The notes: generated from the sequence alone by a model not told the origin. 7,784 nucleotides of DNA from UBA12078 sp964573565 (GCA_964573565.1 CAZNJV010000026.1:1-7784); one strand, 5' to 3'; counted from the stretch's first letter, positions 1-5,391 are shown. Numbers and translations are program-made.

Positions 1-300
1 TCTGTTAAGGATATTATAAAGGGGGCATATGATACTTTAAATCTTCTTACTTTCTATACCGGTTCTGAGAAGGAGTGTAATGCTTGGACGATTGAGAAGG
101 GTGCTACTGCGAAGGAAGCTGCGGGAGTTATTCATACTGATTTGGAAGACAATTTTATTACTGCTGATATTGTTAATGTTGATGCATTGGTTGATGCTGG
201 GGGATGGGTTAAGGCAAAGGAGTTGGGTCTAATCAAGAATCATGGTAAGGATTATGTGATTCAGGATGGGGACTATATGGTGGTTTTAGCGAATAAATAA
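1..300 (+). CDS. ychF: Redox-regulated ATPase YchF/OLA1, C-terminal fragment
   Basis: Frame 1 is open from the first base to a TAA at 298-300, giving the last 99 residues of a protein that starts outside the window. The fragment matches the C-terminal TGS region of the YchF/OLA1 family. It contains LLTFYTGSEKECNAWTI, then KGATAKEAAGVIHTDLEDNF, and ends with the hallmark GKDYVIQDGD stretch, which fits family members ending in a GKDYxVxDGD motif. YchF is a cytoplasmic Obg-like P-loop protein that hydrolyses ATP in preference to GTP and associates with ribosomes; its nucleotide-binding domain is not visible here. The TAA sits where the family normally ends, so the C-terminus is intact. Its position ahead of rpsF-ssb-rpsR agrees with the gene order known in Bacillus subtilis. 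Confidence 0.93.
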   Translation, partial: SVKDIIKGAYDTLNLLTFYTGSEKECNAWTIEKGATAKEAAGVIHTDLEDNFITADIVNVDALVDAGGWVKAKELGLIKNHGKDYVIQDGDYMVVLANK

Positions 301-303
301 GGA

Positions 304-332
304 TTTACATCCAAATAGATATCCTATAGAAT
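304..332 (+). promoter_or_regulatory. Predicted sigma-70-type promoter of the 187-residue gene
   Basis: TTTACA (304-309) and TAGAAT (327-332) are separated by exactly 17 bases, and each is one mismatch from the -35/-10 consensus. Transcription would start near 339-340 and give a leader of about 30 nt containing the AGGAGG ribosome-binding site. It lies directly after the ychF stop, so the next gene can be expressed independently of ychF. Predicted from sequence only. Confidence 0.5.
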
Positions 333-354
333 ATATTGTCTTTTTGCTCTTAAG

Positions 355-360
355 AGGAGG
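355..360 (+). promoter_or_regulatory. Strong Shine-Dalgarno AGGAGG
   Basis: A perfect AGGAGG, part of AGAGGAGGG, ends 8 bases before the ATG at 369 and fixes that start. It stands out because none of the core plus-strand genes in this window has such a site. Confidence 0.85.
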
Positions 361-368
361 GTATCTTA

Positions 369-932
369 ATGTTCTCTCATCTATATAATGATCGGAAAAG
401 ATTGGCCATGCTCTATGACCAAAGTTATGGTCGATATTTCCATGTCCTTGCAATCTTTGGGCATTGGGTAATCGGTATCGAGAAAGGTGCGAAATGGGCA
501 AGTAGTTACCCATTCTACCTCTTCCTGGTCGACGATTACGAAAATCTGGGAATTATTCCATTGGAGAAACTAGATCTTCGATGCATGAAAATCCCAGATC
601 CTGGAGTGGGCATCAACGACTCAGTCGCTGAACAATGTGTCCACTTACCAAATCTCAGTGCGATTGGAATTGTTAGTGTCTTAGACAGAAAAGAGGATCT
701 CGTTCTAGCCGAAGTTCTTGGAAGGAAGTACATCCTTGAGGTCTTGGAAACAACCAGAGGGGAGGGAGAGTACATCCAAAGAGCCATAAGGGCCGACGGT
801 AACTTCAAGAGCCAGCTTCTCTGCCAAGATCCGCATGATCAAACAAGATTCCTGTCGCATGTAGCAAAGCTCTTCGCTGTAAAAGGCAACAAGATCATCG
901 AGCTCAAGGAAAGTCCCTTGAGGCAAAAGTAG
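369..932 (+). CDS. Unrecognised 187-residue protein, SD-led and GC-richer
   Basis: I do not recognise the family. The start is well supported by AGGAGG 8 bases upstream, and the frame is open for 187 codons to TAG. The protein looks soluble. Residues about 25-53 are hydrophobic and aromatic (HVLAIFGHWVIGIE, then SYPFYLFLVDDYE), the middle reads like alternating strands and helices (LSAIGIVSVLDRKEDLVLAEVLG), and the C-terminus is basic. There is no signal peptide or clear catalytic motif. Composition differs from its neighbours: 33 of 60 bases are G or C at 781-840, against 21 of 60 in rpsF (1201-1260) and 12 of 60 at 3241-3300, with many C-ending codons. It lies between ychF and rpsF, which are adjacent in other bacteria, with its own promoter and a following hairpin. 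Inference: an independently transcribed, possibly acquired gene. Confidence 0.75.
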   Translation: MFSHLYNDRKRLAMLYDQSYGRYFHVLAIFGHWVIGIEKGAKWASSYPFYLFLVDDYENLGIIPLEKLDLRCMKIPDPGVGINDSVAEQCVHLPNLSAIGIVSVLDRKEDLVLAEVLGRKYILEVLETTRGEGEYIQRAIRADGNFKSQLLCQDPHDQTRFLSHVAKLFAVKGNKIIELKESPLRQK

Positions 933-965
933 TATGCTTGCCCAAAAGCAAAAAGACAAACAGGT

Positions 966-1003
966 GGAGGAATTCTTTCCTATTTCATTTAGTGAATTCC
1001 TCC
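966..1003 (+). terminator. Hairpin after the 187-residue gene, possible terminator
   Basis: GGAGGAATTC (966-975) pairs perfectly with GAATTCCTCC (994-1003), giving a 10-bp stem and an 18-base loop, 33 bases after the stop at 932. What follows is only moderately T-rich (TGCTTTCCTG), so it is not a textbook intrinsic terminator. It could instead protect the mRNA 3' end. Confidence 0.45.
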
Positions 1004-1012
1004 TGCTTTCCT

Positions 1013-1032
1013 GTAATACATAGTTGTATTAC
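1013..1032. repeat. Short perfect inverted repeat upstream of rpsF
   Basis: GTAATACA (1013-1020) and TGTATTAC (1025-1032) form an 8-bp perfect inverted repeat around TAGT. It lies about 60 bases before rpsF and ten bases after the preceding hairpin. It could be an operator or a second weak hairpin ending the upstream transcript; nothing decides between these. It does not resemble the known S6:S18-binding leader element with its CCG bulge. Confidence 0.35.
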
Positions 1033-1070
1033 CTCATAATTTCTGCTAAAATCCATTCTCGTTAAAACAT

Positions 1071-1092
1071 AATTTGTATATATATTTGTTAA
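1071..1092 (+). promoter_or_regulatory. AT-rich, SD-less start region of rpsF, possible leaderless -10 box
   Basis: There is no purine-rich SD here. AATTTG (1071-1076) is followed by alternating TA, with TATATT at 1081-1086, that is -12 to -7 from the ATG. That is where a -10 hexamer would sit if transcription began at the start codon. No convincing -35 is seen. Almost the same arrangement precedes rpsR (1992-2012). The leaderless reading is inference. Confidence 0.35.
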
Positions 1093-1449
1093 ATGTCAGT
1101 AGAAGAAGTAAAAAAGATAAATAACTACGAAATGGCAATGGCTCTTAAGCCATTATTACCAGATGATGTTAGAAAAGCTATTCACAAAGATTTTGTTGAT
1201 TTAGTAAAAGGAATGGGTGGAGAAGTATTAGATGTAGATGTATGGGGAAAGAGATATCTAGCATACAAGATTAATGGACATAACGAAGGATATTACATCA
1301 TATATACCTTCACTGTAGCTCCATCTAAGATCTCTGAGATCAGAAGACAGATGGAATTAAAGCAAGAGGTATTAAGATATATGGTAGTAGAAGTGGATGA
1401 TGTAGAAGAGGTCGGAAAGAGAATTAAGAAAAAAGAGATTGAGATTTAA
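1093..1449 (+). CDS. rpsF: Small ribosomal subunit protein S6 (bS6)
   Basis: The 118-residue product has the S6 pattern: NNYEMAMALKP near the N-terminus as the first strand, then GGEVLDVDVWGKRYLAYKI, which matches the conserved WGKRxLAYxI segment, then the strand around GYYIIYTFT, and a C-terminal VLRYMVVEVDD strand. S6 is a ferredoxin-like protein that binds 16S rRNA with S18 on the small-subunit platform. Length is within the usual bacterial range, and the C-terminus is lysine-rich. The ATG at 1093 is the natural start, with an in-frame MSVEEVKK leader before the conserved core. It heads the classic rpsF-ssb-rpsR cluster, so S6 and its partner S18 flank ssb. No SD precedes it. A leader element that binds S6:S18, known in other bacteria, was not recognised. 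Confidence 0.97.
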   Translation: MSVEEVKKINNYEMAMALKPLLPDDVRKAIHKDFVDLVKGMGGEVLDVDVWGKRYLAYKINGHNEGYYIIYTFTVAPSKISEIRRQMELKQEVLRYMVVEVDDVEEVGKRIKKKEIEI

Positions 1450-1489
1450 TAGATATTTAATGTGTGTTGTGTATATTAAGGTAAGTTAA

Positions 1490-1507
1490 ATTTATATTTT
1501 TAAACAA
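1490..1507 (+). promoter_or_regulatory. AT-rich, SD-less start region of ssb
   Basis: The 58-base rpsF-ssb gap ends in an A/T tract with AATTTA, TATATT (1493-1498) and TATTTT (1495-1500), about 7-15 bases before the ATG, and no SD. It resembles the start regions of rpsF and rpsR. It could be an internal promoter that yields a very short leader, or simply an unstructured AU-rich initiation region. Confidence 0.3.
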
Positions 1508-1993
1508 ATGGCAGCAAGATCACTAAACAAGGTAATGTTGATTGGTAACCTTACAAGAGATCCAGAGATGAGATATACAAATTCTGGAACTCCAGTAGTT
1601 ACATTTGGAATGGCTACAAACAAATCATGGAAGGATACAAATGGAGAAGCTAAGGAATTAGCAGAATTCCATAATATCGTTGCATGGAACAAAATGGCTG
1701 AGATATGTCAGCAATTGTTAGCAAAGGGAATGAAGATCTATGTTGAGGGTTCTTTGAATACAAGATCATGGGAAGCAGAAGATGGTTCTACAAGATACAA
1801 GACAGAGGTTAGAGTAGAGGATATGATTCTTTTGGATAGCAAGGGTAAGCAGGGTGCTGGTGTTGATGAGGAAGATGCACCTGCTGAGAAGTCTTCTAAG
1901 AAGGCTGAGGCTCCTAAGGATGAAGCTCCTGCTCCAGCTGAAGAGGAAGCTCCTGTAGATCAGGATCCTTTAGAGGAAGATTTGCCATTTTAA
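1508..1993 (+). CDS. ssb: Single-stranded DNA-binding protein
   Basis: The 161-residue product is a typical bacterial SSB. The OB-fold covers about residues 1-112: LNKVMLIGNLTRDPEMRYT, then GTPVVTFGMATNKSW, EFHNIVAWNKMAEIC, GMKIYVEGSL and the final strand near YKTEVRVEDMILL. W41, W60 and W88 are plausible aromatic contacts with single-stranded DNA. Residues 113-161 form a low-complexity Ala/Pro/Glu/Asp linker ending in EEDLPF, the acidic tip (canonically DDIPF) that recruits replication and repair proteins. The protein coats single-stranded DNA in replication, recombination and repair, usually as a tetramer. It sits between rpsF and rpsR as in many bacteria, 58 bases after rpsF and 19 bases before rpsR. 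No SD precedes the ATG. Confidence 0.97.
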   Translation: MAARSLNKVMLIGNLTRDPEMRYTNSGTPVVTFGMATNKSWKDTNGEAKELAEFHNIVAWNKMAEICQQLLAKGMKIYVEGSLNTRSWEAEDGSTRYKTEVRVEDMILLDSKGKQGAGVDEEDAPAEKSSKKAEAPKDEAPAPAEEEAPVDQDPLEEDLPF

Positions 1994-2012
1994 TTTGATA
2001 TATATTTAAGTA
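1992..2012 (+). promoter_or_regulatory. AT-rich, SD-less start region of rpsR, near-copy of that of rpsF
   Basis: AATTTG (1992-1997) begins inside the ssb stop codon and is followed by alternating AT with TATATT at 2001-2006, again -12 to -7 from the ATG. Spacing and sequence closely match 1071-1092, and the match continues into the coding start (ATGTCAG then AGAAG). It may be an internal leaderless promoter or a shared initiation context; no -35 is evident. Confidence 0.35.
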
Positions 2013-2330
2013 ATGTCAGAAGAAGTAAGAGAAAATTTAGAGGTTGAGAAAACAGAATCTTCAATGGATGAGGGTTTTGAGTCTCATGGTAAGAAAAATG
2101 TAAGAAGAAGGAGAAAGATTATACAGAATCTTAAGTGTCCTCTATGTGAGTCAGGTGTTAAGACCGTTACTTACAAGGATGTATATCAGTTAAAGAAATT
2201 TACTTCTGTTAGAGGTAAGATTATCTCTGTTGAGAAGTCTGGTGCATGTCACAGACATCAGAAGATGTTAAAGAGGGCTATAAAGAGAGCTAGATATATG
2301 GCATTACTTCCATATTCTTCTAATGAATAA
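2013..2330 (+). CDS. rpsR: Small ribosomal subunit protein S18 (bS18)
   Basis: The 105-residue product has the S18 core at about residues 33-101: CPLC, then TVTYKDVYQLKKFTSVRGKI, GACHRHQKMLKRAIKRARYM and ALLPY, all matching conserved S18 segments. S18 binds 16S rRNA together with S6 on the small-subunit platform. The N-terminal extension of about 30 residues is acidic and Ser/Glu-rich (MSEEVRENLEVEKTESS) and turns into a basic KKNVRRRRK patch; many S18 proteins are shorter. C42, C45, C79 and H80 or H82 could form a zinc site of the kind seen in Cys-containing S18 variants; this is inference. It follows ssb by 19 bases and closes the cluster ahead of a strong terminator. Confidence 0.96.
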   Translation: MSEEVRENLEVEKTESSMDEGFESHGKKNVRRRRKIIQNLKCPLCESGVKTVTYKDVYQLKKFTSVRGKIISVEKSGACHRHQKMLKRAIKRARYMALLPYSSNE

Positions 2331-2354
2331 TTAGATATATGTTTTTGAATTGAG

Positions 2355-2380
2355 AAGGGGACCGAAAGGTCCTCTTTTTT
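2355..2380 (+). terminator. Rho-independent terminator of the rpsF-ssb-rpsR cluster
   Basis: AAGGGGACC (2355-2363) pairs with GGTCCTCTT (2368-2376), including one G-U pair, around a GAAA tetraloop. The 3' side runs into a T tract ending at 2380. It begins 25 bases after the rpsR stop, a textbook intrinsic terminator. Confidence 0.92.
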
Positions 2381-2388
2381 ATTGTGTT

Positions 2389-2421
2389 AAGGGAGCCACA
2401 TGGGGTATTTGTGACTCCCTT
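2389..2421 (-). terminator. Hairpin, possible end of the 55-residue minus-strand gene
   Basis: AAGGGAGCCACA (2389-2400) pairs with TGTGACTCCCTT (2410-2421) with a single C/A mismatch and a 9-base loop. It lies 63 bases beyond the stop of the 55-residue gene on the minus strand and 8 bases after the rpsR terminator on the plus strand. Neither strand has a clear T tract after it, so its direction and role are uncertain: a terminator without a U tract, a back-up to the rpsR terminator, or an RNA-stabilising stem. Confidence 0.4.
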
Positions 2422-2484
2422 GCGGAGTTATTGAATGAGTTCTGTTGCAAGTTGCACCCCAAAACTAGAGAGGACCACCATGGA

Positions 2485-2652
2485 TCAGAAAAGATATCGC
2501 TTAATAAACTTCTCGGCCATTGTTCCAGTCAGATTGAGATTTGCAGGAATCTCTGTATTCCCAAGTCTTCCCCAGTTGAAAGCTACCATTAAGCAGCCAA
2601 CAAAGAAAGAGATCCATGCAACATCCTTCAACACAACCATCCAAGTATCCAT
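2485..2652 (-). CDS. Small membrane protein, 55 residues, unrecognised
   Basis: This small gene begins MDTWMVVLKDVAWISFF and ends KFIKRYLF before a TGA (2485-2487). An AAGGAGG sequence ends 5 bases before the ATG, and a TGATATAAT extended -10 box lies just upstream; together these are much stronger evidence than the ORF length. Residues about 11-27 form one hydrophobic, aromatic segment with a Cys at 20, long enough for a short transmembrane helix. The tail is polar with a basic end (EKFIKRYLF). I do not recognise the family. It is monocistronic: a terminator of the preceding minus-strand gene lies upstream and another hairpin downstream. Roles such as a membrane-complex regulator or toxin-like peptide are possible, but nothing here selects one. 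Confidence 0.62.
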   Translation of the reverse strand: MDTWMVVLKDVAWISFFVGCLMVAFNWGRLGNTEIPANLNLTGTMAEKFIKRYLF

Positions 2653-2657
2653 ATCCA

Positions 2658-2686
2658 CCTCCTTGGTGAGATTCGCTATTATATCA
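2658..2686 (-). promoter_or_regulatory. Extended -10 promoter and SD of the 55-residue gene
   Basis: On the minus strand TGATATAAT (2678-2686) is a perfect TGnTATAAT extended -10, which explains the lack of a good -35. Transcription would start near 2671. AAGGAGG (2658-2664) follows, 5 bases before the ATG at 2652, so the leader is only about 19 nt. Confidence 0.6.
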
Positions 2687-2715
2687 ATCTTTATATTAAT
2701 TCGGAAGAAAATCTG

Positions 2716-2754
2716 ACCGGTCTAGGTATTGTATGAAAACGTACCTAGACCGGT
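2716..2754 (-). terminator. Strong hairpin terminator of the 47-residue minus-strand gene
   Basis: ACCGGTCTAGGTA (2716-2728) and TACCTAGACCGGT (2742-2754) form a perfect 13-bp stem with a 13-base loop. It begins 19 bases past the TGA of the minus-strand gene at 2774. On that strand it is followed by CAGATTTTCTTCC, a usable T-rich tail; on the plus strand what follows is G-rich, so it most likely works leftward. Confidence 0.75.
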
Positions 2755-2773
2755 GTGGTGTGTGGGGAAAATC

Positions 2774-2917
2774 TCATGGGCCATCCTCAGATGACGGATT
2801 GATGCATCTGCAAATAGGAGTAGTGGGTTTATGTCCACAATGAAGTCTCCAAAGCATGATTACCCCCGTGATCACCATTGCAACGAGCACGATCAATACC
2901 ACATATTTGAGTGGCAT
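2774..2917 (-). CDS. Small Cys-containing membrane protein, 47 residues, unrecognised
   Basis: The protein begins MPLKYVVLIVLVAMVITG. Residues about 5-23 form a clear transmembrane helix that could also act as an uncleaved signal anchor. After it comes a short tail with RLHCGHK, then TPICRC and an acidic end (SSEDGP). C27, H29, C36 and C38 could bind a metal or form disulfides, which is inference. The frame is also open to a TTG at 2956, but that codon is 1 base from the TATAAT box and so lies upstream of the likely transcript start. The ATG at 2917 has AAAGGA 9 bases upstream, so I chose it. The gene has its own promoter and a 13-bp hairpin terminator. No family is recognised, and no length comparison is possible. 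Confidence 0.58.
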   Translation of the reverse strand: MPLKYVVLIVLVAMVITGVIMLWRLHCGHKPTTPICRCINPSSEDGP

Positions 2918-2926
2918 TCTAAAGAA

Positions 2927-2963
2927 TCCTTTCAACGTGAGATTTTTAAAGCTCAAGATTATA
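2927..2963 (-). promoter_or_regulatory. -10 box and SD of the 47-residue gene
   Basis: On the minus strand a consensus TATAAT (2958-2963) puts the transcript start near 2951, and AAAGGA (2927-2932) lies 9 bases before the ATG at 2917. No good -35 is visible. The box lies in the divergent region shared with the plus-strand operon that starts at 3038. Confidence 0.45.
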
Positions 2964-3000
2964 CAACATCCTCTCTAAATTGTGTATATCCATCTCTTAA

Positions 3001-3029
3001 TTGAAAACCATACCTCTTTAAAGTAATAT
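3001..3029 (+). promoter_or_regulatory. Predicted promoter of the protease operon
   Basis: TTGAAA (3001-3006) is separated by 17 bases from TAATAT (3024-3029); an overlapping alternative -10 is TATAGT (3027-3032). Either puts transcription within a few bases of the ATG at 3038, so the first gene would have little or no leader. No SD is present. Confidence 0.45.
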
Positions 3030-3037
3030 AGTTATTA

Positions 3038-4381
3038 ATGCCAACACTGCCAATATTAGAAAAAAACTCATACCTAAGCCTAGTAATATCAGATAACAGT
3101 ATCTGGACTCACCTAGGGTATACTGATCATAACGCCAATAGGGAATATATACTCTCTGATTACACGGACCTAAACCCATTAAAACAAAGACTAGATGATG
3201 AATTCTTTACTAAAAATTTTTGGTATGAATATTTCGATAATTTAGAAAAAATATTCAACTGGAATATTGTAGATAGAAATATATTAGGAATATTCTCATT
3301 TAGGAAATTCAAAGAAGAAGGAGATGGAATATCAGGAATTAGGGTAGTAATGGATGAAAACCAGAAATATTTTAACAAAATATTTGCTTCACTAAGATCC
3401 TTTTCAACCAATATCGCATTGAGAGTATCTGACGATATATATATGAGAAGCCTTGTAGATGGGATGGCCGAAAAACTAGGATATGACGATTTCGTATATG
3501 CTAATCTTGATCTACAGGATTTCAGGATATATCGATCATACAAAGATCCAAATACACAAAAAAGAGAAACAGAGAAGGCGAAGATATATTGGAACAACGA
3601 ATATGGGGTAATAGACGCTATTAAGGATGGAAGATTCAGAGCATTCTTAGCTACCGATATGACATCAAAAGATATGCTTAATCACTGGAGTAATTTCGTA
3701 TTGAATAGGGTAGTATTCTCGGAAGATCCAAACCTTCTGGATATATTAAGAGCATATACTACAGCACAACTACATTCGATATATCAGGATAATGTGGAGA
3801 AAGTACAATCATTAGGAGTATCTGGAAATACAGGAATGGTACTTACAGGGTATATCCCTCTAGTCTTAGGAAGGGAAAAGACATTGGTATCACTCATTGA
3901 TGGGCTAGAAATTTCTGGCTCATTTGATGTATACACCGATTTAGAAAAGAGAGTTCTTTCCTTTGGTAAAAGCTATATCTCAGGTCCATCTTCCACAGAT
4001 TTGGTATTAACTAGAAAGGAAGTAGTAGCTAATGCTGCTAAAGTGTATGTACCAGATATGAAGCTTGGTGGGGCAAAGAGCAAGGTAATATTCAATGGAT
4101 ATACAGATTCTCTGGAAGGAGAAAAACAGGATCTATTTGCACTTTACCCAGAATTCACTTTTAAGAAACTACCATTACACAGAGATAATTTAGTTGTAGA
4201 GGGAGAGTTTAAAAACGGAGCATATATACGAGGGATTGAGAAGAAAGATGAAATTAGTTTCCTCTCGATACCAGACAAACTTCGATATGATACGTTGGTG
4301 ATCGATGGAAGACCAAAACCAATTGTATACGGCCCTGATGTGTATCAAAACAGACTTAAATTACAACAATGGTTCAAATGA
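3038..4381 (+). CDS. Unrecognised 447-residue protein, first gene of the protease operon
   Basis: I do not firmly recognise this protein. It has no signal peptide or clear membrane segment, so it is probably cytoplasmic. The N-terminus has a strand-turn-strand SYLSLVISDNSIWTHLGYTD. Residues about 120-245 are mixed helix and strand. At about 262-315 a stretch with SGNTGMVLTGYIPLVLG and DGLEISGSFDVYTDLEKR weakly recalls the adenosine region of actin-like (ASKHA) folds such as PilM, FtsA or GlmL; that comparison is a guess. The last 120 residues are beta-rich. The start at 3038 has no SD but has a promoter-like TTGAAA-N17-TAATAT ending 8 bases before it. Its TGA overlaps the next gene's ATG (ATGA), implying translational coupling and a shared role. 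Base composition is strongly AT-rich. Confidence 0.85.
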   Translation: MPTLPILEKNSYLSLVISDNSIWTHLGYTDHNANREYILSDYTDLNPLKQRLDDEFFTKNFWYEYFDNLEKIFNWNIVDRNILGIFSFRKFKEEGDGISGIRVVMDENQKYFNKIFASLRSFSTNIALRVSDDIYMRSLVDGMAEKLGYDDFVYANLDLQDFRIYRSYKDPNTQKRETEKAKIYWNNEYGVIDAIKDGRFRAFLATDMTSKDMLNHWSNFVLNRVVFSEDPNLLDILRAYTTAQLHSIYQDNVEKVQSLGVSGNTGMVLTGYIPLVLGREKTLVSLIDGLEISGSFDVYTDLEKRVLSFGKSYISGPSSTDLVLTRKEVVANAAKVYVPDMKLGGAKSKVIFNGYTDSLEGEKQDLFALYPEFTFKKLPLHRDNLVVEGEFKNGAYIRGIEKKDEISFLSIPDKLRYDTLVIDGRPKPIVYGPDVYQNRLKLQQWFK

Positions 4382-5391
4382 TACTGAAGCATAGATTACT
4401 AGAAAAATATGATGAATATACATTTAAAGTCCCTGTAAGTGGTAGGGACAAGGTTTTGGTAAAAGCTGGAGAGAAGGTTGTAGAAGGCACAGAGATGTTT
4501 TTTAGAAAAGGAAACTATGTAAGGCACTCCTTCTATCTCCCAGATCAATTGAGTTGCAATATATCAAATCTCCCAGATTGTGTTACTTGTATAGATGGTG
4601 AGCTCATAAACGAGGGGGATGTCCTGGCTGAAAAAATTGCAGCAGGTGGATTAACAGTAAAAAGGCTAGTATCTCCATCTAGTGGAATCGTTGATCTAGC
4701 AAGAATAAGGCATGGGTATATAGATATATTGGGGGAAGAACAGGAATCTCTTTTCAAGAGTACATTTGATGCTGAGATAATAGATGTAAATCCATTGGAT
4801 GGTATTACATTCAAAACATCAGCTTTAGCATTGGATTTGATAAGTATTTCAAATACACAAAATATCACTCTAGCAGGTGAATTCAAAACAATTAATACAG
4901 GGAAAGATGTAAAACTAAAGGGTGATGATGCAAGCTATCAGGACAAGATTGTTTTTGTTGGAAAACATCTACACCAAGGCTTACTTAAGGACCTTTTCGA
5001 GAAAGGAGCCAAGTTTGTGTTGACATATTCAATGGATTATCAAGACTATCGCAATCAAGGATTACCGATTGGCATTGTTGGTGGATTCGGGGAGATATAT
5101 TCTGGGGAAAAACTCTTAAAAACACTCGCGGATCTAGAAGGTTGCTATACAGTAGTTGACTTCCAAGAGAGTCAGATATTCTTCCTCAAAGATACTAAAA
5201 AGGGAGGTGAAAAAGAATCTGTCTTTGTAAAAAATTTAATAGGTAGTAAAATGATATCTCATGCTTCTGGAAGCTATGGAATGAATGGTGAGATAGTAGG
5301 AGTAGAAGGAAATGGTTATGCTACTATCGAATGGGAGAATGGGGGCAGAGGGATTGTAAGTCTTGGGAGTATGGAATTCATATCATATTAA
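4378..5391 (+). CDS. Unrecognised beta-rich protein with barrel-sandwich-like and KOW-like parts
   Basis: The 337-residue product is not firmly recognised. Residues 16-43 (FKVPVSGRDKVLVKAGEKVV) and 75-118 (GELINEGDVLAEK, then SPSSGIVDLARIRHGYIDI) resemble the two halves of a biotinyl/lipoyl-like barrel-sandwich fold but lack an obvious modified lysine motif. Residues 190-270 look like an alpha/beta region (KIVFVGKHLHQG, then GAKFVLTYSMDYQDY and GIVGGFGEIYSG). The C-terminal 38 residues (MNGEIVGVEGNGYATIEWEN) look like a small SH3/KOW-type barrel. These are fold impressions, not family assignments. I chose the ATG at 4378, which overlaps the upstream stop as ATGA; an ATG at 4369 would add three residues. 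No signal peptide is seen. It lies 17 bases ahead of the S41 protease and is probably co-transcribed with it. Confidence 0.84.
   Translation: MILKHRLLEKYDEYTFKVPVSGRDKVLVKAGEKVVEGTEMFFRKGNYVRHSFYLPDQLSCNISNLPDCVTCIDGELINEGDVLAEKIAAGGLTVKRLVSPSSGIVDLARIRHGYIDILGEEQESLFKSTFDAEIIDVNPLDGITFKTSALALDLISISNTQNITLAGEFKTINTGKDVKLKGDDASYQDKIVFVGKHLHQGLLKDLFEKGAKFVLTYSMDYQDYRNQGLPIGIVGGFGEIYSGEKLLKTLADLEGCYTVVDFQESQIFFLKDTKKGGEKESVFVKNLIGSKMISHASGSYGMNGEIVGVEGNGYATIEWENGGRGIVSLGSMEFISY

Noticed and set aside
536..959. Minus-strand frames opposite the 187-residue gene
   Set aside because: The plus-strand gene has a perfect SD, promoter and terminal hairpin; the minus frames have no visible start signals.
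933..1092. S6:S18-binding autoregulatory leader element before rpsF
   Set aside because: I looked for a hairpin with the conserved CCG bulge known from other bacteria and found none; the AT-rich start region argues for little or no leader.
2350..2592. 80-codon plus-strand open frame after rpsR
   Set aside because: It starts at TTG inside the region of the rpsR terminator hairpin, lacks an SD, and overlaps the better supported minus-strand gene at 2485-2652.
2435..2716. 93-codon plus-strand open frame
   Set aside because: It is antisense to the 55-residue gene with its strong SD and extended -10, has no SD of its own, and its translation has no recognisable features.
2774..2956. 60-residue version of the small Cys-containing protein starting at TTG 2956
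   Set aside because: The TTG lies 1 base from the TATAAT box and so upstream of the expected transcript start; the ATG at 2917 with AAAGGA is preferred.
3160..3597. 145-codon minus-strand frame opposite the 447-residue gene
   Set aside because: It is Ser/Leu/Ile/Phe-rich, as expected for the reverse of an AT-rich gene, with no SD; the plus frame is three times longer and coupled to its neighbour.
4429..4449. GTCCCT/AGGGAC inverted repeat
   Set aside because: It is a 6-bp stem with a 9-base loop inside the start of a coding region; such short repeats are expected by chance and it has no T tract.
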